Source: Pagrus major
Taxonomy: Eukaryota > Chordata > Actinopteri > Spariformes > Sparidae
Length of the DNA stretch: 64,000 nucleotides
NCBI RefSeq assembly: GCF_040436345.1
Contig: NC_133216.1
Span: forward strand, 20,423,792-20,487,791
Direction: 5' to 3'
The translations under genes were made by a program, and so were the position numbers. Below, piece by piece: positions 38,801 through 47,400 of this stretch. Position 1 is the first letter of the stretch. The number at the start of each line of letters is the position of its first letter. The notes under the pieces are model-generated. The model was not told the origin of the DNA. It did no database searches and worked only from the letters and a program-made list of their open reading frames with translations.

Positions 38801-41691
38801 AAGAACATCATTAATATTGACATGCATAAAAACAACAGTAGTCTTTCAGAAGTTAAAATGAAAATTAAATATAACATTTATATTAATATTAAATTATTGT
38901 TTTGGCAAATATTGTGAATGTGATGATTCAGGATTAGTGGGAATGATCATTTCTGCATCACAATTTTCACTTTCACTGAAATAACTAATAAAATCATGAT
39001 CATTTGTTGGGGTTTGTAGCAAACAAAGAGGTTTTCTTACACCTGGAGAACAAGATTTGTAGGTCAGAGCATCTCTGCAGCACTACAGTAATTCATTATA
39101 ATGCTGTTTTATGACACATTTGTTGTTGATATTGTTATGACACAACAAAAAAATGCAGCTTTTTGTCATCTGAATATTGCACTTTGCATTTAGATTAATT
39201 GTGGGGCCCTACTTTTAGGTACGCTTGACTTAGAAGTGAACTAAAGTAGCAGTCTTCAAGTCTGACAACTCTGAAAAGCTAAAAAAAAAAATGACGCAGA
39301 AGGAGCTTATCTTGAATCAATACAAGCACATGGGATTGCAATCATACACCGCACACTTTTAAACTATGCTTTTACAATCAACATCCTCATCTTCACAAGG
39401 GGACACGGGCTCTTGCCAGTTGTCAGGGCAAGCTGCAGAGCGGATGTAGCTGAAGTAGACTTGAGGCTCCTATGTGGTTAAAAACATGAAACATTGACTT
39501 CCTCAGCATAGCCAATGGCGACGACGCAGCGCTGATTCACAAATGACAAACACCTTTGTAACACACGCTGCTTGCACACACTTGCATTACATCGCAGGCA
39601 GACCCAGATTACATTGCATGATGTTTTGTGCAACACATGTATAATCAATCACCAAATCAAAGCCAGATAAATTGAACCTAACTCTACAGAACAGCTAATT
39701 GGAAAGTTACTCGAACACAGTCAATAACAGTAAACACGATCAATAACTTCACAACGAGTCTCATTTGGACTGGTGGATTAGAGCAAAGACAAGAGTCTAA
39801 ATTGGTCCTCTAGCTTTGGTTAGGTTAAGTCCAGGTAGAGTCCTAATTAAGTAAAGCCACTGGTGAGATCAGCTTTTTAACAGGCTATTAATAATGGTGT
39901 ATGGCTAATCTTAGGAACGGTCAGTGAAAACAGCCAAGTTGTCACTAAGCTTGGACCAGGATGACTCGGTGGGAGTAAAGCACATATGCAAGCAGACACA
40001 AACACATACAGTATACTATGGCCAACCACTCCTGCTGCCATCGCTTCAATAACACTCCCACTCAAACAGAAGCATGTCACCTGTGAAAACCGTGACCTAA
40101 AGGTCAGAGAGCAAACAATACTTTGTCTTTTTAACAACTGGGCCTTATCGTGATTTAACTCTGACGACAACGCAACAAAGGGAACATTTCAAAGTACGCA
40201 GGCCTGTATCTGAAATCTGCTACGAGAGTACATCTTCACACAATACCACCTCCATTGATGTAGGCTAAAGGAAAAAGGACAAAGTGTGAACGAGGAAGAA
40301 TGGAGTTTCGTAAGACTGCAAAGTGAGTTACATGCCATTATAGTTCCTCTATTTTGTTCTGCTTACCGTTTTCTCATTAATTCATAGTAGTGAAACTGTT
40401 GTCTTCCTATTGTGTGCTGTGCATACAAGCCTTACATACTAGCAAGTCTTTAGTCACCTTCCAGTAAATATAAAAAGCTCAGCCCTGTTTATAGCCGGTC
40501 ATTACATGGTCTACATTTACGTTTACTTACTCATTTAAAACGACAACAGGAATACAAAACTCTGCTTCAGTACCAGCTATTTTAAACTGAATGTGCAGCA
40601 GCCTGTTATCTCTGTGTACAAGTGCATAGTTATGAATCTCAAACTTATGATGACATTAATTCACATCTTGAATTTGAGTAATGGGACTAAACCACATGTA
40701 TACATTCCAACAGGTGCACAGCATGCAGGTACTCCAGTGGACCAGCCCCGCCTGAGAATGAGGATGAGGAAACTTGCCTGACAGGCATCTGACTTTAAAG
40801 CCAATGTTTCCGATTTAGATGCATGACTATTGTAATACCATAATAACTACACTGCTCGCAAAATACATTATTTGTTGCTCGCGGGCAAAAGACAACTCAC
40901 TCATTCCCATGAAGGGGTTTAATCATTAATGTGGTCGCAACTGATGAGACATGACAACTGCATTTAATTGTTTCTTGATGAATCCCTCCACATCCAGGTC
41001 AGAGAGCCAAGACATCATGTCCCCGGCTTGGATATTTAACATTAGCTAGGCGTGTGAATAAAACTCTTGACAAGCTCACATTAAACTCTAAAGCGGTGAG
41101 TGATCACTACTTTGCTGCTCGAGATGTTATTTGATAAGCGTTGCCTTTGGGCTGAACATAATGTTGTAATTATCTCACAGCAGCTGAGTTACCTGTAACG
41201 TTATGACTGAATGGGTGAGTGACGCTGGACTGACACGGTTGGTACAAGCTAGCCTACTTTGCCACCAGCGTTAAGTTAGCTTCCAGGGCAGCTCGGTCCG
41301 CACAAAACGGCCCCATGTTGAGCACATTTCCATTTCTAACGCGTATAAAACACCCAGGCAGCTTGAGCGTCTTCACTGGCGGTCGTGCGGCCGTACTCGA
41401 TGAATGAAATCATTCACAACAAGCTAGCAGCAGCTGCTAGCATGCTAGGCTAGCTTGACGTTGAGCACCAGCAGCCTGCAGCCCGACCAGATGAACTGGC
41501 TGCCTCTGCCTCCTCACTACTGCTGGTAGCACGCCGCGCCCTCCGGCTTCCCCTCTCGCCGCTCGCTGCCTGTTCTACCGACCTCTCTCCCCCCGCGAGA
41601 GACGGAAAACATCGACTCGCCAGTCAAACTTACATATTTTACCCCGCAGGCTCTGTAAAATCCGAATCCTCGCGTCGTCCTCTTCCGCCAT
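14827..41691 (-). CDS. rasa2: rasa2, Ras GTPase-activating protein (GAP1 family), 24 exons
   Basis: RASA2 (GAP1m) binds phosphoinositides at the plasma membrane and speeds GTP hydrolysis by Ras. I joined 24 exons, listed separately below; coding length is 2460 nt (819 residues plus stop) with phases consistent at every junction. Human RASA2 is about 850 residues. Domains: C2A (about 16-130), C2B (145-275), RasGAP (325-560), PH (585-690) and a Btk zinc motif (690-716). The arginine finger lies in [12 protein letters not shown] (about 368-378) and the conserved [12 protein letters not shown] follows in exon 15. The choice of RASA2 over RASA3 rests on [11 protein letters not shown] at the N-terminus and on [11 protein letters not shown] and [14 protein letters not shown], all of which match RASA2 better. 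zbtb38 lies upstream on the same strand, as in human. Exon 24 is tentative. Confidence 0.95.
15110..15290 (-). CDS. rasa2: rasa2 exon 23
   Basis: Encodes [20 protein letters not shown] to AQYGS. A consensus donor GTAAGT follows. If it is not used, translation reads one Leu codon and stops at TAA (15106-15108), giving an 812-residue protein. Confidence 0.9.
15318..15492. repeat. dispersed repeat, copy A
   Basis: Starts near ACAAAACAAGTCCCCATCTA, includes GCTGTGAAGCTCCAGAAACG and GGACTACGAAACTTC, and ends near GGGTGACCTTATCCTTTGAA. The same block recurs at 24811-24980. The end resembles the TTAAAGGATAAGTTCACCC terminus common in teleost MITEs. Confidence 0.65.
15638..15741 (-). CDS. rasa2: rasa2 exon 22
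   Basis: Encodes [20 protein letters not shown] to KLQNME. It uses GTCAGT, a weaker donor than its neighbours. Confidence 0.9.
16543..16751 (-). CDS. rasa2: rasa2 exon 21 (PH end and Btk zinc motif)
   Basis: Encodes [20 protein letters not shown] to GCKPCT. The FHPS, WQCC and GCKPC residues supply the His and Cys ligands of a Btk-type zinc motif. Confidence 0.95.
17223..17305 (-). CDS. rasa2: rasa2 exon 20 (PH domain)
   Basis: Encodes [20 protein letters not shown] and SAFNRKN. Donor GTAAGC. Confidence 0.93.
17549..18304. mobile_element. MITE with long inverted repeats, left arm interrupted
   Basis: Outer ends are CCCCCTATTACTAC (left) and GTAATTAGGGGGC (right). About 135 nt at each side form an inverted repeat that includes ATGCTTTGCTCAGTATGGG and TAATAACACTTCATAA. 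The left arm is split by an extra segment (17655-17826) flanked by a 14-bp direct repeat. It lies in rasa2 intron 19. The superfamily is not identified. Confidence 0.75.
17655..17826. mobile_element. nested insertion inside the MITE arm
   Basis: The 172-nt segment lies between two copies of GTGCCACAAGAATA (17641-17654 and 17827-17840). It has its own hairpin: TGCACACTGTAGCTCCCT pairs with AGGGAGCTACAGCGTGCA. The right-hand MITE arm lacks this segment. It is probably a second small element. Confidence 0.6.
18605..18711 (-). CDS. rasa2: rasa2 exon 19 (PH domain)
   Basis: Encodes [20 protein letters not shown] to YHKHK, the basic phosphoinositide-binding first strands of the PH domain. Donor GTGAGA. 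Confidence 0.95.
19338..19411 (-). CDS. rasa2: rasa2 exon 18 (GAP-PH link)
   Basis: Encodes [20 protein letters not shown] then VLKEG. Donor GTGAGT. Confidence 0.93.
19499..19576 (-). CDS. rasa2: rasa2 exon 17
   Basis: Encodes [20 protein letters not shown] then IEKVKK. The intron after it is only 87 nt and happens to stay open, so exons 17 and 18 look like one frame. Confidence 0.93.
19821..19904 (-). CDS. rasa2: rasa2 exon 16
   Basis: Encodes [20 protein letters not shown] and WGSLSKKL. Donor GTAAGA. Confidence 0.93.
20017..20123 (-). CDS. rasa2: rasa2 exon 15 (RasGAP FLR motif)
   Basis: Encodes [20 protein letters not shown] to RSHHP, containing the FLRFF block conserved in RasGAPs. Donor GTAAGT. 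Confidence 0.95.
20355..20478 (-). CDS. rasa2: rasa2 exon 14 (RasGAP)
   Basis: Encodes [20 protein letters not shown] to CKRFPG. It is more diverged from human than its neighbours but keeps [10 protein letters not shown]. Confidence 0.92.
20668..20742 (-). CDS. rasa2: rasa2 exon 13
   Basis: Encodes [20 protein letters not shown] and VEVNK, close to human. Donor GTAAAT. Confidence 0.93.
21199..21221. repeat. (GT)n microsatellite
   Basis: An uninterrupted GT run in rasa2 intron 12, close to the exon 12 donor (about 20 nt away). Confidence 0.85.
21243..21357 (-). CDS. rasa2: rasa2 exon 12 (arginine finger)
   Basis: Encodes [20 protein letters not shown] to TLKPVIDE. The FRGN motif holds the catalytic arginine finger. 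Confidence 0.95.
21922..22070 (-). CDS. rasa2: rasa2 exon 11 (RasGAP start)
   Basis: Encodes [20 protein letters not shown] to ALELDNTQ, beginning the GAP domain. Donor GTGAGT. Confidence 0.93.
22166..22319 (-). CDS. rasa2: rasa2 exon 10
   Basis: Encodes [20 protein letters not shown] to LLLKSPDVK, the link between C2B and the GAP domain. Donor GTAGGA. Confidence 0.93.
24555..24766. repeat. imperfect inverted repeat (fold-back)
   Basis: GCCCTGAGATCCCAAATT (24589-24606) is matched in reverse complement by AAATTGGGATCTCAGGGC (24719-24737). Similarity extends outward through the TCTGGCATAATC and GATCATGCCGGA words. Arms of about 45 nt are separated by about 110 nt. Confidence 0.7.
24811..24980. 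repeat. dispersed repeat, copy B
   Basis: Shares AAAACAAGTCCCCATCTAC, GCTGTGAAGCTCCAGAAATG and GTGGACTACGAAACTTC with copy A at 15318-15492. It ends GGGTGAACTTATCTTTTAA. With the adjoining fold-back it may form one composite MITE. Confidence 0.65.
25089..25190 (-). CDS. rasa2: rasa2 exon 9 (C2B end)
   Basis: Encodes [20 protein letters not shown] to DDHIHKAW. Acceptor GCAG, donor GTAAGC. Confidence 0.93.
25647..25682. repeat. (GA)n microsatellite
   Basis: A GA-rich run in rasa2 intron 8, a few tens of bases from the exon 8 donor. Confidence 0.85.
25726..25805 (-). CDS. rasa2: rasa2 exon 8 (C2B)
   Basis: Encodes [20 protein letters not shown] and IEKLEIK; the [10 protein letters not shown] part equals human RASA2. 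Donor GTAAGT. Confidence 0.95.
25934..26006 (-). CDS. rasa2: rasa2 exon 7 (C2B)
   Basis: Encodes [20 protein letters not shown] then FFFE, the polybasic C2B strand. Donor GTAAAT. Confidence 0.93.
26469..26552 (-). CDS. rasa2: rasa2 exon 6 (C2B)
   Basis: Encodes [20 protein letters not shown] and VSLVGPAR, the start of the second C2 domain. Donor GTAAGT. Confidence 0.93.
26553..29284 (-). other. rasa2 intron 5
   Basis: A 2.7-kb AT-rich intron. Short open frames near 27.3-27.6, 27.9-28.2 and 28.7-29.1 kb have no family resemblance and no matching splice phases. No RNA gene was seen. Confidence 0.5.
29285..29355 (-). CDS. rasa2: rasa2 exon 5 (C2A-C2B linker)
   Basis: Encodes [20 protein letters not shown] then LAVR. 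It is a few residues shorter than human in the loop after VITE. Donor GTGAGT. Confidence 0.9.
29779..29868. repeat. (GA)n-rich microsatellite
   Basis: About 90 nt of GAGAGA with occasional GTGA and AAGA interruptions. Arg/Glu-rich and Leu/Ser-rich frames across it are artefacts of the repeat. Confidence 0.9.
31260..31774. mobile_element. hAT-like non-autonomous element with 8-bp duplication
   Basis: The left end TTGTGGTTTTCAAACTTTTT and the right end CCATTTGGAAACCACTG are imperfect inverted repeats of the CAGTGGTTCTCAAA type typical of hAT elements. ATATAGCC directly flanks both sides (31252-31259 and 31775-31782), the 8-bp duplication hAT transposases make. A LINE 3' tail is nested inside. 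Confidence 0.8.
31357..31560 (-). mobile_element. LINE 3' tail fragment
   Basis: GATAGATAGATAACTTTATT followed by AATCCCCGAGGGGAAATT is, on the minus strand, the AATTTCCCC...GGGATTAATAAAGT(TATC)n tail common to teleost non-LTR retrotransposons. Only the 3' portion is present; the upstream limit is approximate. It sits inside the hAT-like element. Confidence 0.55.
32167..32193. repeat. (ACA)n microsatellite
   Basis: About nine CAA/ACA triplets in rasa2 intron 4. Confidence 0.85.
32954..33048 (-). CDS. rasa2: rasa2 exon 4 (C2A)
   Basis: Encodes [17 protein letters not shown] and [15 protein letters not shown], nearly identical to human RASA2. The intron to exon 3 is only 94 nt. Confidence 0.95.
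33143..33246 (-). CDS. rasa2: rasa2 exon 3 (C2A)
   Basis: Encodes [15 protein letters not shown] to RELPV, a typical C2 strand pair. Acceptor ACAG, donor GTAAGC. Confidence 0.92.
37139..37960. repeat. cluster of four partial teleost MITE copies
   Basis: Segments carry the TAGAGCTGCAACGATTAG terminus (37139), the CTGCTGCAATTAATTATT terminus with GATCAGTGTTTCCCAAAGCT and GATGACGTCCTCAAATG (37270-37640), a reverse-oriented GGGCTCTGGGAAATTGTGAT part (about 37650-37790), and another GGGCTGAAACAGATAATTAC terminus (37897-37960). I recognise them as one very common fish MITE family in alternating orientation. Confidence 0.7.
37390..37454 (-). mobile_element. LINE 3' tail fragment nested in MITE
   Basis: The stretch with GGCTTTATTTATCACACAAC then GGGGAAATTCACTTGTTACA interrupts the MITE between CCCAAAGCTCAAG and ATGACGTCC. 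Those words are adjacent in the family as I remember it. CAAGAT on the left and TGAGAT on the right may be a decayed target duplication. Confidence 0.55.
38662..38785 (-). CDS. rasa2: rasa2 exon 2 (C2A)
   Basis: Encodes CEAKNLGP to DKSVR, including [11 protein letters not shown] of the first C2 domain. Acceptor TGTAG, donor GTAAGC. The loop RDLCTFCTI is two residues longer than the human RDCFCTI. Confidence 0.92.
38786..41633 (-). other. rasa2 intron 1
   Basis: A 2.8-kb first intron without recognised elements. Its promoter-proximal end (41.2-41.6 kb) becomes GC-richer and carries many GCTAGC/GTTAGC words. Confidence 0.5.
41634..41691 (-). CDS. rasa2: rasa2 exon 1 (coding part)
   Basis: The start codon at 41691 follows CGG and gives [19 protein letters not shown], matching the RASA2 N-terminus apart from a shorter leader. 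Donor GTAAGT. An in-frame Met 57 codons upstream exists, but that extension has no family resemblance. Confidence 0.92.
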
Positions 41692-41950
41692 GGTCAGAGC
41701 TGACTGTTGTCGCTGCTCCGGTGCATTCAGCGCTGGTTTATCATATCCGTTTATGAATGCAGGCAGAGTGGAGGAAAGCCAGCCCCACTGCCGCGTCACG
41801 TCAGGTCCCGTCCGTACACACTGGTGCCTTAAAACGTTTGGAGAAATATCAAGCTTCCTCAAAAGTCGAGCACCTCGCTCTAGCTTGTACTTAAATCTGG
41901 AGATGGCAGGAGGTTTAAAGAGGATTTAAGGTCTCCGTGCTGTTGCTCAT
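41692..41950 (-). promoter_or_regulatory. probable rasa2 promoter and 5' UTR region
   Basis: CpG-richer sequence immediately upstream of the rasa2 start, unlike the surrounding AT-rich DNA. I see no TATA box at a convincing position, and the transcription start is not determined. Confidence 0.45.
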
Positions 41951-44321
41951 TATGCAACGACAGTGCTCGCAAGGAACTGATACTTTGACTTGTGAAGGTA
42001 GCTTAGCTAGCTAATCTTGGTTACCAGTGCTGTAGGTTAGCTAACCGTGTCCTCATGACATGCTTGTGTGAAACAGATTTAACTGGGTGTGAATGAACTG
42101 CCTCTGCTCTGAAAACTCACGTCTGAGCCGCACAACTAATCAGTCAGAAACTATGTAGCTACACAGGTTACATTTAAATGTGAGTGACAATATTAATGTG
42201 TCTGCAAATTCACCACTGCTAGCTAAGTTAGTTTCATTTGTCTAACATTCTTGGAAAAGTTAGCAGGCTAATGTGTAGCCATTTTTTTTTTTTAATTTAA
42301 AATGTAAGTCTCTTAAACTACACTAAAAATCAGCAGTTTACATTGAATAAATTATTGTATATGATAGTGGTTGTGTCTTACCTTGGCTGCAGCTTTTAGC
42401 AGGATAATTCATTGGAAAATAGCTAATGATCACTGTGTGAATGCTTATTTAATTGGAATATACACTATACCTACGTATGAGTGAGCCATAGACAGCTGTA
42501 GACATTTTGAGATTTATAAATATGATTTATTCAACTTAATCTGTATTAAAATCCCATTTAAATACACATTTGAATGGAATCATGACTGACATTGTGCTCT
42601 TCTTTCTTTCAAGGTGATGTTGCTTTTGGCTGGGAAAAAACACAGGTCTGGTCCTCATCGCTGATTGTAGCAGGGAGTCTGAGGGCAGTCAGGTATGGAT
42701 TATAACTTTCATTATGAACATCTGTGTATTATCTGTGTATTATGTAGAACATGGTGCACACACTAGCCCACAACCTTTGTATAATTAGATATCCTCGTGG
42801 GAGAAATTGCGTATGTTACAGTTGCTCCCTTGAGAATAGGAATATCACATTGTAAATATAAATATGATTTAAATAGAGAAAGATAGTACAACAAGAGTAA
42901 GTAAGCACAAATATATGAAGTACTAAAGTATACAAATAACTGTAAACACATGTATAAAACTATTATATGTGACAACTTTGTATATATATATGTAAGATTT
43001 GTATCTCATATTTTATTAAAGTACAATAGTAACTATTTCAGCCTTGCATTGAAGTAATTGCCAGCAGACTATATGAAGATTTTACTTTACATTAATGTGA
43101 CTAATCTGTCCTTATCTCAAAGTCCAATGGCCCCTGATGCCATTAGCTATGTTTCCAAATTATTAATAATAATAGGTAATCTTCTATTAAATGACACGCC
43201 ACATTGAAATTTGGGGAAAATGTTGTCTCCATGGCATAATCGTGGCATAATCAGTGTGTAGCAGCACCTTATAGCCAAAATGTATGATTCATCTGTGACA
43301 TCACTTGACCAGTCTTAGAAAGAAGCAAAGAATTTAGAAACATCTGGAAATTGAGTCTCGGGGCCCGACTCTACATGCAGATGCAGTTTGTGTGGAGGAA
43401 CGAGGGGATGAATGAATTTCTCAGATGGGCTGCAGGTCCCTGAAGGACCTGGAGGAGCAGAAAGCCACCATGTGGCTTTATACTTACGAAAATGTTTGCT
43501 GTGGAACAGGTTTTGTGACTATTTAAATCTCGCTATTTAAAATGTCCCTCTTAAAAATCTTTTTAAAAAAACAAAAAAACACTTCTCTGCATGCCTTTTA
43601 GGGATTCTGTCTTATCATCAGTAAATGTGCTTATCAGTCAGTCTAACGTGTTGGTCAGTGGTTAGTAAATACTGTGATAGTCATAGCATTTATCATATCT
43701 CTAACCAGGCTGAAGGAGGACAGGATGCAACTGTTTAGAATATCAACAACATTTATTTAAATAGTTTTACACGTTTTATACATAAACACACAAAAGTAGT
43801 AACTTTAATCTCAATGGTGCCATGTGTTAATTATAAATTAGAATCATATCAATGGTGCTTAAATTGAGTTATCAAAGTATTTAACCAACAGATTAGCATA
43901 GTCTAACTATAAAGTGCAACTTATCAATGCCAGTTACAGTAACTGAATGGGAGATTCAGAAATGTGTAAAATTCATATTGTTTTTCTTCCCAGACATGTT
44001 TTTGAAAAAAGTGAAGATGTAACCACACGAGGCAGCGCTTCAGTTGTCGAACACATTCTACCCCTGTTCTGAAATTGCACACCGTTCGTAGCATCGTTAC
44101 CAACATTCATATATTTTCTTGAGGTTACCGTCATGTCACTGAGGCTGCCGTATATGCATAGACAATGGACAAAGTACAGTCTGTGTCAGAGGGTCCTATA
44201 TTATCCAAAAAACAACTTCTACAAAGGTGAAAAATCACTCATTCATCAAGATAAGGAGGGAATAAATTGCCGCATACACTGATATCAGATCCTTTTGTTT
44301 AGTGTCGTCCATTCAAAACAT
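41951..44321. other. intergenic, rasa2 to zbtb38
   Basis: GCTAGCTAA-type words lie at 42000-42260. AT-rich sequence follows, with a possible LINE tail relic at about 42785-42860. No gene is supported. The zbtb38 3' UTR may reach to an AATAAA at 43752-43757 (minus strand). Confidence 0.4.
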
Positions 44322-44327
44322 TTTATT
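44322..44327 (-). terminator. candidate zbtb38 poly(A) signal
   Basis: AATAAA on the minus strand (in TCAATAAAATG) about 115 nt after the stop codon. A further signal at 43752-43757 would give a longer 3' UTR. Confidence 0.4.
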
Positions 44328-44442
44328 GAGCTCAACTGCAAAGACAACATTACAACTCTTAGATCTCTTAACCGACGCAGTGGCTTGAAGTCGAGCTTCA
44401 ATGTCTCTTCTGCCTATTGTTTGCCACAGTCCTCGAAGGGCT

Positions 44443-47400
44443 TTAAAAAAATGGCTCCTCTTTGCACATCCATTTATCTGGCTTGTGCATAGCAATGTGT
44501 GTGCCTTTAGCTTCAGAGTCATTTCTCCTGAACAGTTTAAAGGGCTTCTCACAATCATTGTGATTGGTCGTTCTTGGGCCCATCAAAAAATCCTTGTTGC
44601 CGTCATTGCCTCTGTCACGGGATTGCTTTTTTGGGATGAGATGCATAGAGTGATGTGCATTGAGCCTTTTTTTCTGCACTTTCTGTTTCACCTTTGAGGA
44701 CAGCAATGGGTCAGTGCAGGGTGACAGTGGACTTTTAATGTTGGAGTAGGACATGTCTTGGTATGTCGTCAAAGACATAAAGTCAGTTGTATCCTCAATT
44801 TTAGGCTTAATTTTATCAATGGAAAAACCTCCTCCTTCCAGCCTTTCACTTTTTATGTCTGGGCTCCCTTGATTGTCACTGTCTTCTGTCTTGATGGTGT
44901 CTTGTTTATTGTCTTCACTCAGGTGTTCTGAGTATTTAGAACATGGTGTGAAGTTGTCATAATTATATCCCTCCTCATTCGTCTCCTGGTGTTTTTTCTC
45001 ATGGCTTCTCTTGGTGGCAAGGTAGAGAAAACGCTGGGGACAGAAAGAGCAGCGATACTTCTTCTCTGGGTTCGGGCTCCGGGGTGTATTATCGAAGCAG
45101 GAGCCATTTTCCATACAGTTGTTGCAGATGTAATCACCACCGGCAGGTACTTCACCAGGGGGACCTTGTTTACCACATGTTCGGCAGAAACATGGGTGGG
45201 AACCGATAACATGAGCTTTGAGACCGGTCTCTGTGATAAAAGAGCTGTCACAGATGTCACAGTTGTAGGTGGCCCTGGGGCTGGGGTTCCTGTTAAGACC
45301 ACGTTTCGCCTCTGCACTAACACCTGAGATGCTCTCGTCTGTCAGCCAACTACTTTTGTCAAGGTGGGCTTCACCGGCAGCAGTTCTGTCTCCAGATGTT
45401 TCGGGATAACGGTGAAACAAACCTTTTCTGTGCTTGAATCTCAACTTCTTCCTTTTCTTTTTAGCTTTGTAAGAATAGTAGGGACGCCAAAGCATATCAG
45501 CTGTGTCACAGTCATTGGGATCTTCGTATGTCTCTGTCTCTGTGGCGGCAGTGACTTCTGGTCTGAGGCGGAGTCTGGGGCTCTCTGAGTTTTCCCTTGT
45601 TGGAGGGCACTCACTCTCCTCCACACTCAGTTGTCTGATTCTCCTTTTCTTTCTGGGGAAGAGCTTAGATCCTTTGATTTGTCGGCGGATGATGGCTTCA
45701 TTGCCTATTTTCACTGTTATCTGACAGAGAGGCATGGCAGCACCATCCACAGATGGGCCCGGGCATGCGGGTTTGGCAATGTATGTTTCTGTCTTTGCCC
45801 CCACCATCTTATCGCGCACCAGATTCTCTGTGCTTGATTGGAGTATCTCCTTGGTCATTTCCTCAACTCTCTTTGCTGAAGCTGATAGCTCACTTAACTT
45901 TTTAACGTTGTTCAAAGAGTTTAAGAATGGCACATTATGACTGATGTGCTCTGAGTTACTTAGATCTGAAGGATCATCCACTGCAGCAGACTCTGTATTG
46001 GGTTGAAAAGAGAAGTTGATGAAGGATGAATCTCTATTCTCCCCCTCTTTTCTTGTGCCTCTCTGAATGTCCGATTCACTGTTCAGACTTTGATCAATAT
46101 CTTGGTCACATGGCTTGTCAAAGCTGATGCGAGGCATGACAGGTGCCACCATCTTTGTTGTTGCCATGAATGTCAGAGGGAATGGAGCGGTATCAGGGTG
46201 GCTGATCAGACCATTTTCTTCAAAAGGAGGGATGAGAGAGTTGCTGTCTAGTGGAGCTTGGTCCCCTCTCTCAACACTCTCTGAATATGTCTGACTGTAC
46301 GTCTTGTATTGTCTCTTTCTAAACTTCATAGGCAGAAGCCTGTAGAGTTTGATTGGATAAACGCTGGCTTTCAGCCCACCGTTGGCAGATTTTTTCTTAA
46401 CAGCTAGACTGGGATCAATGCCGTGAAAAGACTTCTGATGGTTCTTTAAGATATAATATGTCATGAATGTCTCGAGGCAGAAAATGCACTGATAGCGGCG
46501 TTCACCTGTGTGCCAGATTTCATGCTTAGTACGGTACTCTGCCAAGGCAAACACTTTATTACAGTAATGACAGGGATAGGCCCTCTGCCAGGAATGTACA
46601 TTCTCGTGCCTCTTCAGACTGGATAGGGTGACATAGACCCTTTTACACACACTACAGTTGTATCTCCTCTGACTGCCACCTGGCCTCAGTACCCTCTCAC
46701 TTTGTGGAGGCTCTGATTGGTCCACATGAAGGGGCTCCTCGGTGTAAGGTGTAGAGAGGTCATCAGAGGGAATCTGTGTCGTGATGCTTTCCATGTCCGG
46801 CATGTCGTCCGATTGGACCTCTTTGGTTGATAAGTCAGTAGCATCTAGTTTAGGCGGGCCTCTTGCAACTCTGGGACAGACCTGCTCATGGTTGCGTAGT
46901 CGTTTGAGGTGTATGAACTTCCTGTGACAAAACTTACAAAACAAATGACTGACAAAACGCTTTTTATGTACCTCTGAGTGAATGGTGAGAAGAGCTTTAT
47001 TTGTGAATATCTCTGGACAGTGCTCACATCCGTAGATTGAAATACTTTCTTCCGGGTGAGGTGAAAGGGTTGGTGGACCTAACTCCACTGGAACATTGTC
47101 AGTGGCTACAGGAAGCCCAGGGTCTATACTTCTGTCTGTTTCTGCCTCTGAAAAAAGTGGAGGTGGTGTCATGGCTGCAGTGGGTGCTGCAGAAACACCA
47201 TCAGGTAATGTGGGGGTTATTGCATTTGGTGTATCTGTTTGTGGTTCAGCTGGTGTTGGAAGTATACTTCTACCCAAAGCGCCTCTCAGCCTGTGGCGCT
47301 TTTTAAGCGGGCCTGCGTTCCTGTAAATGAGTTGCTTTGGCTGTGATATTGCTGGCTTACAGACCTTCTTGTTGTCCCACTGACTGCTGTCCTTGCCTTC

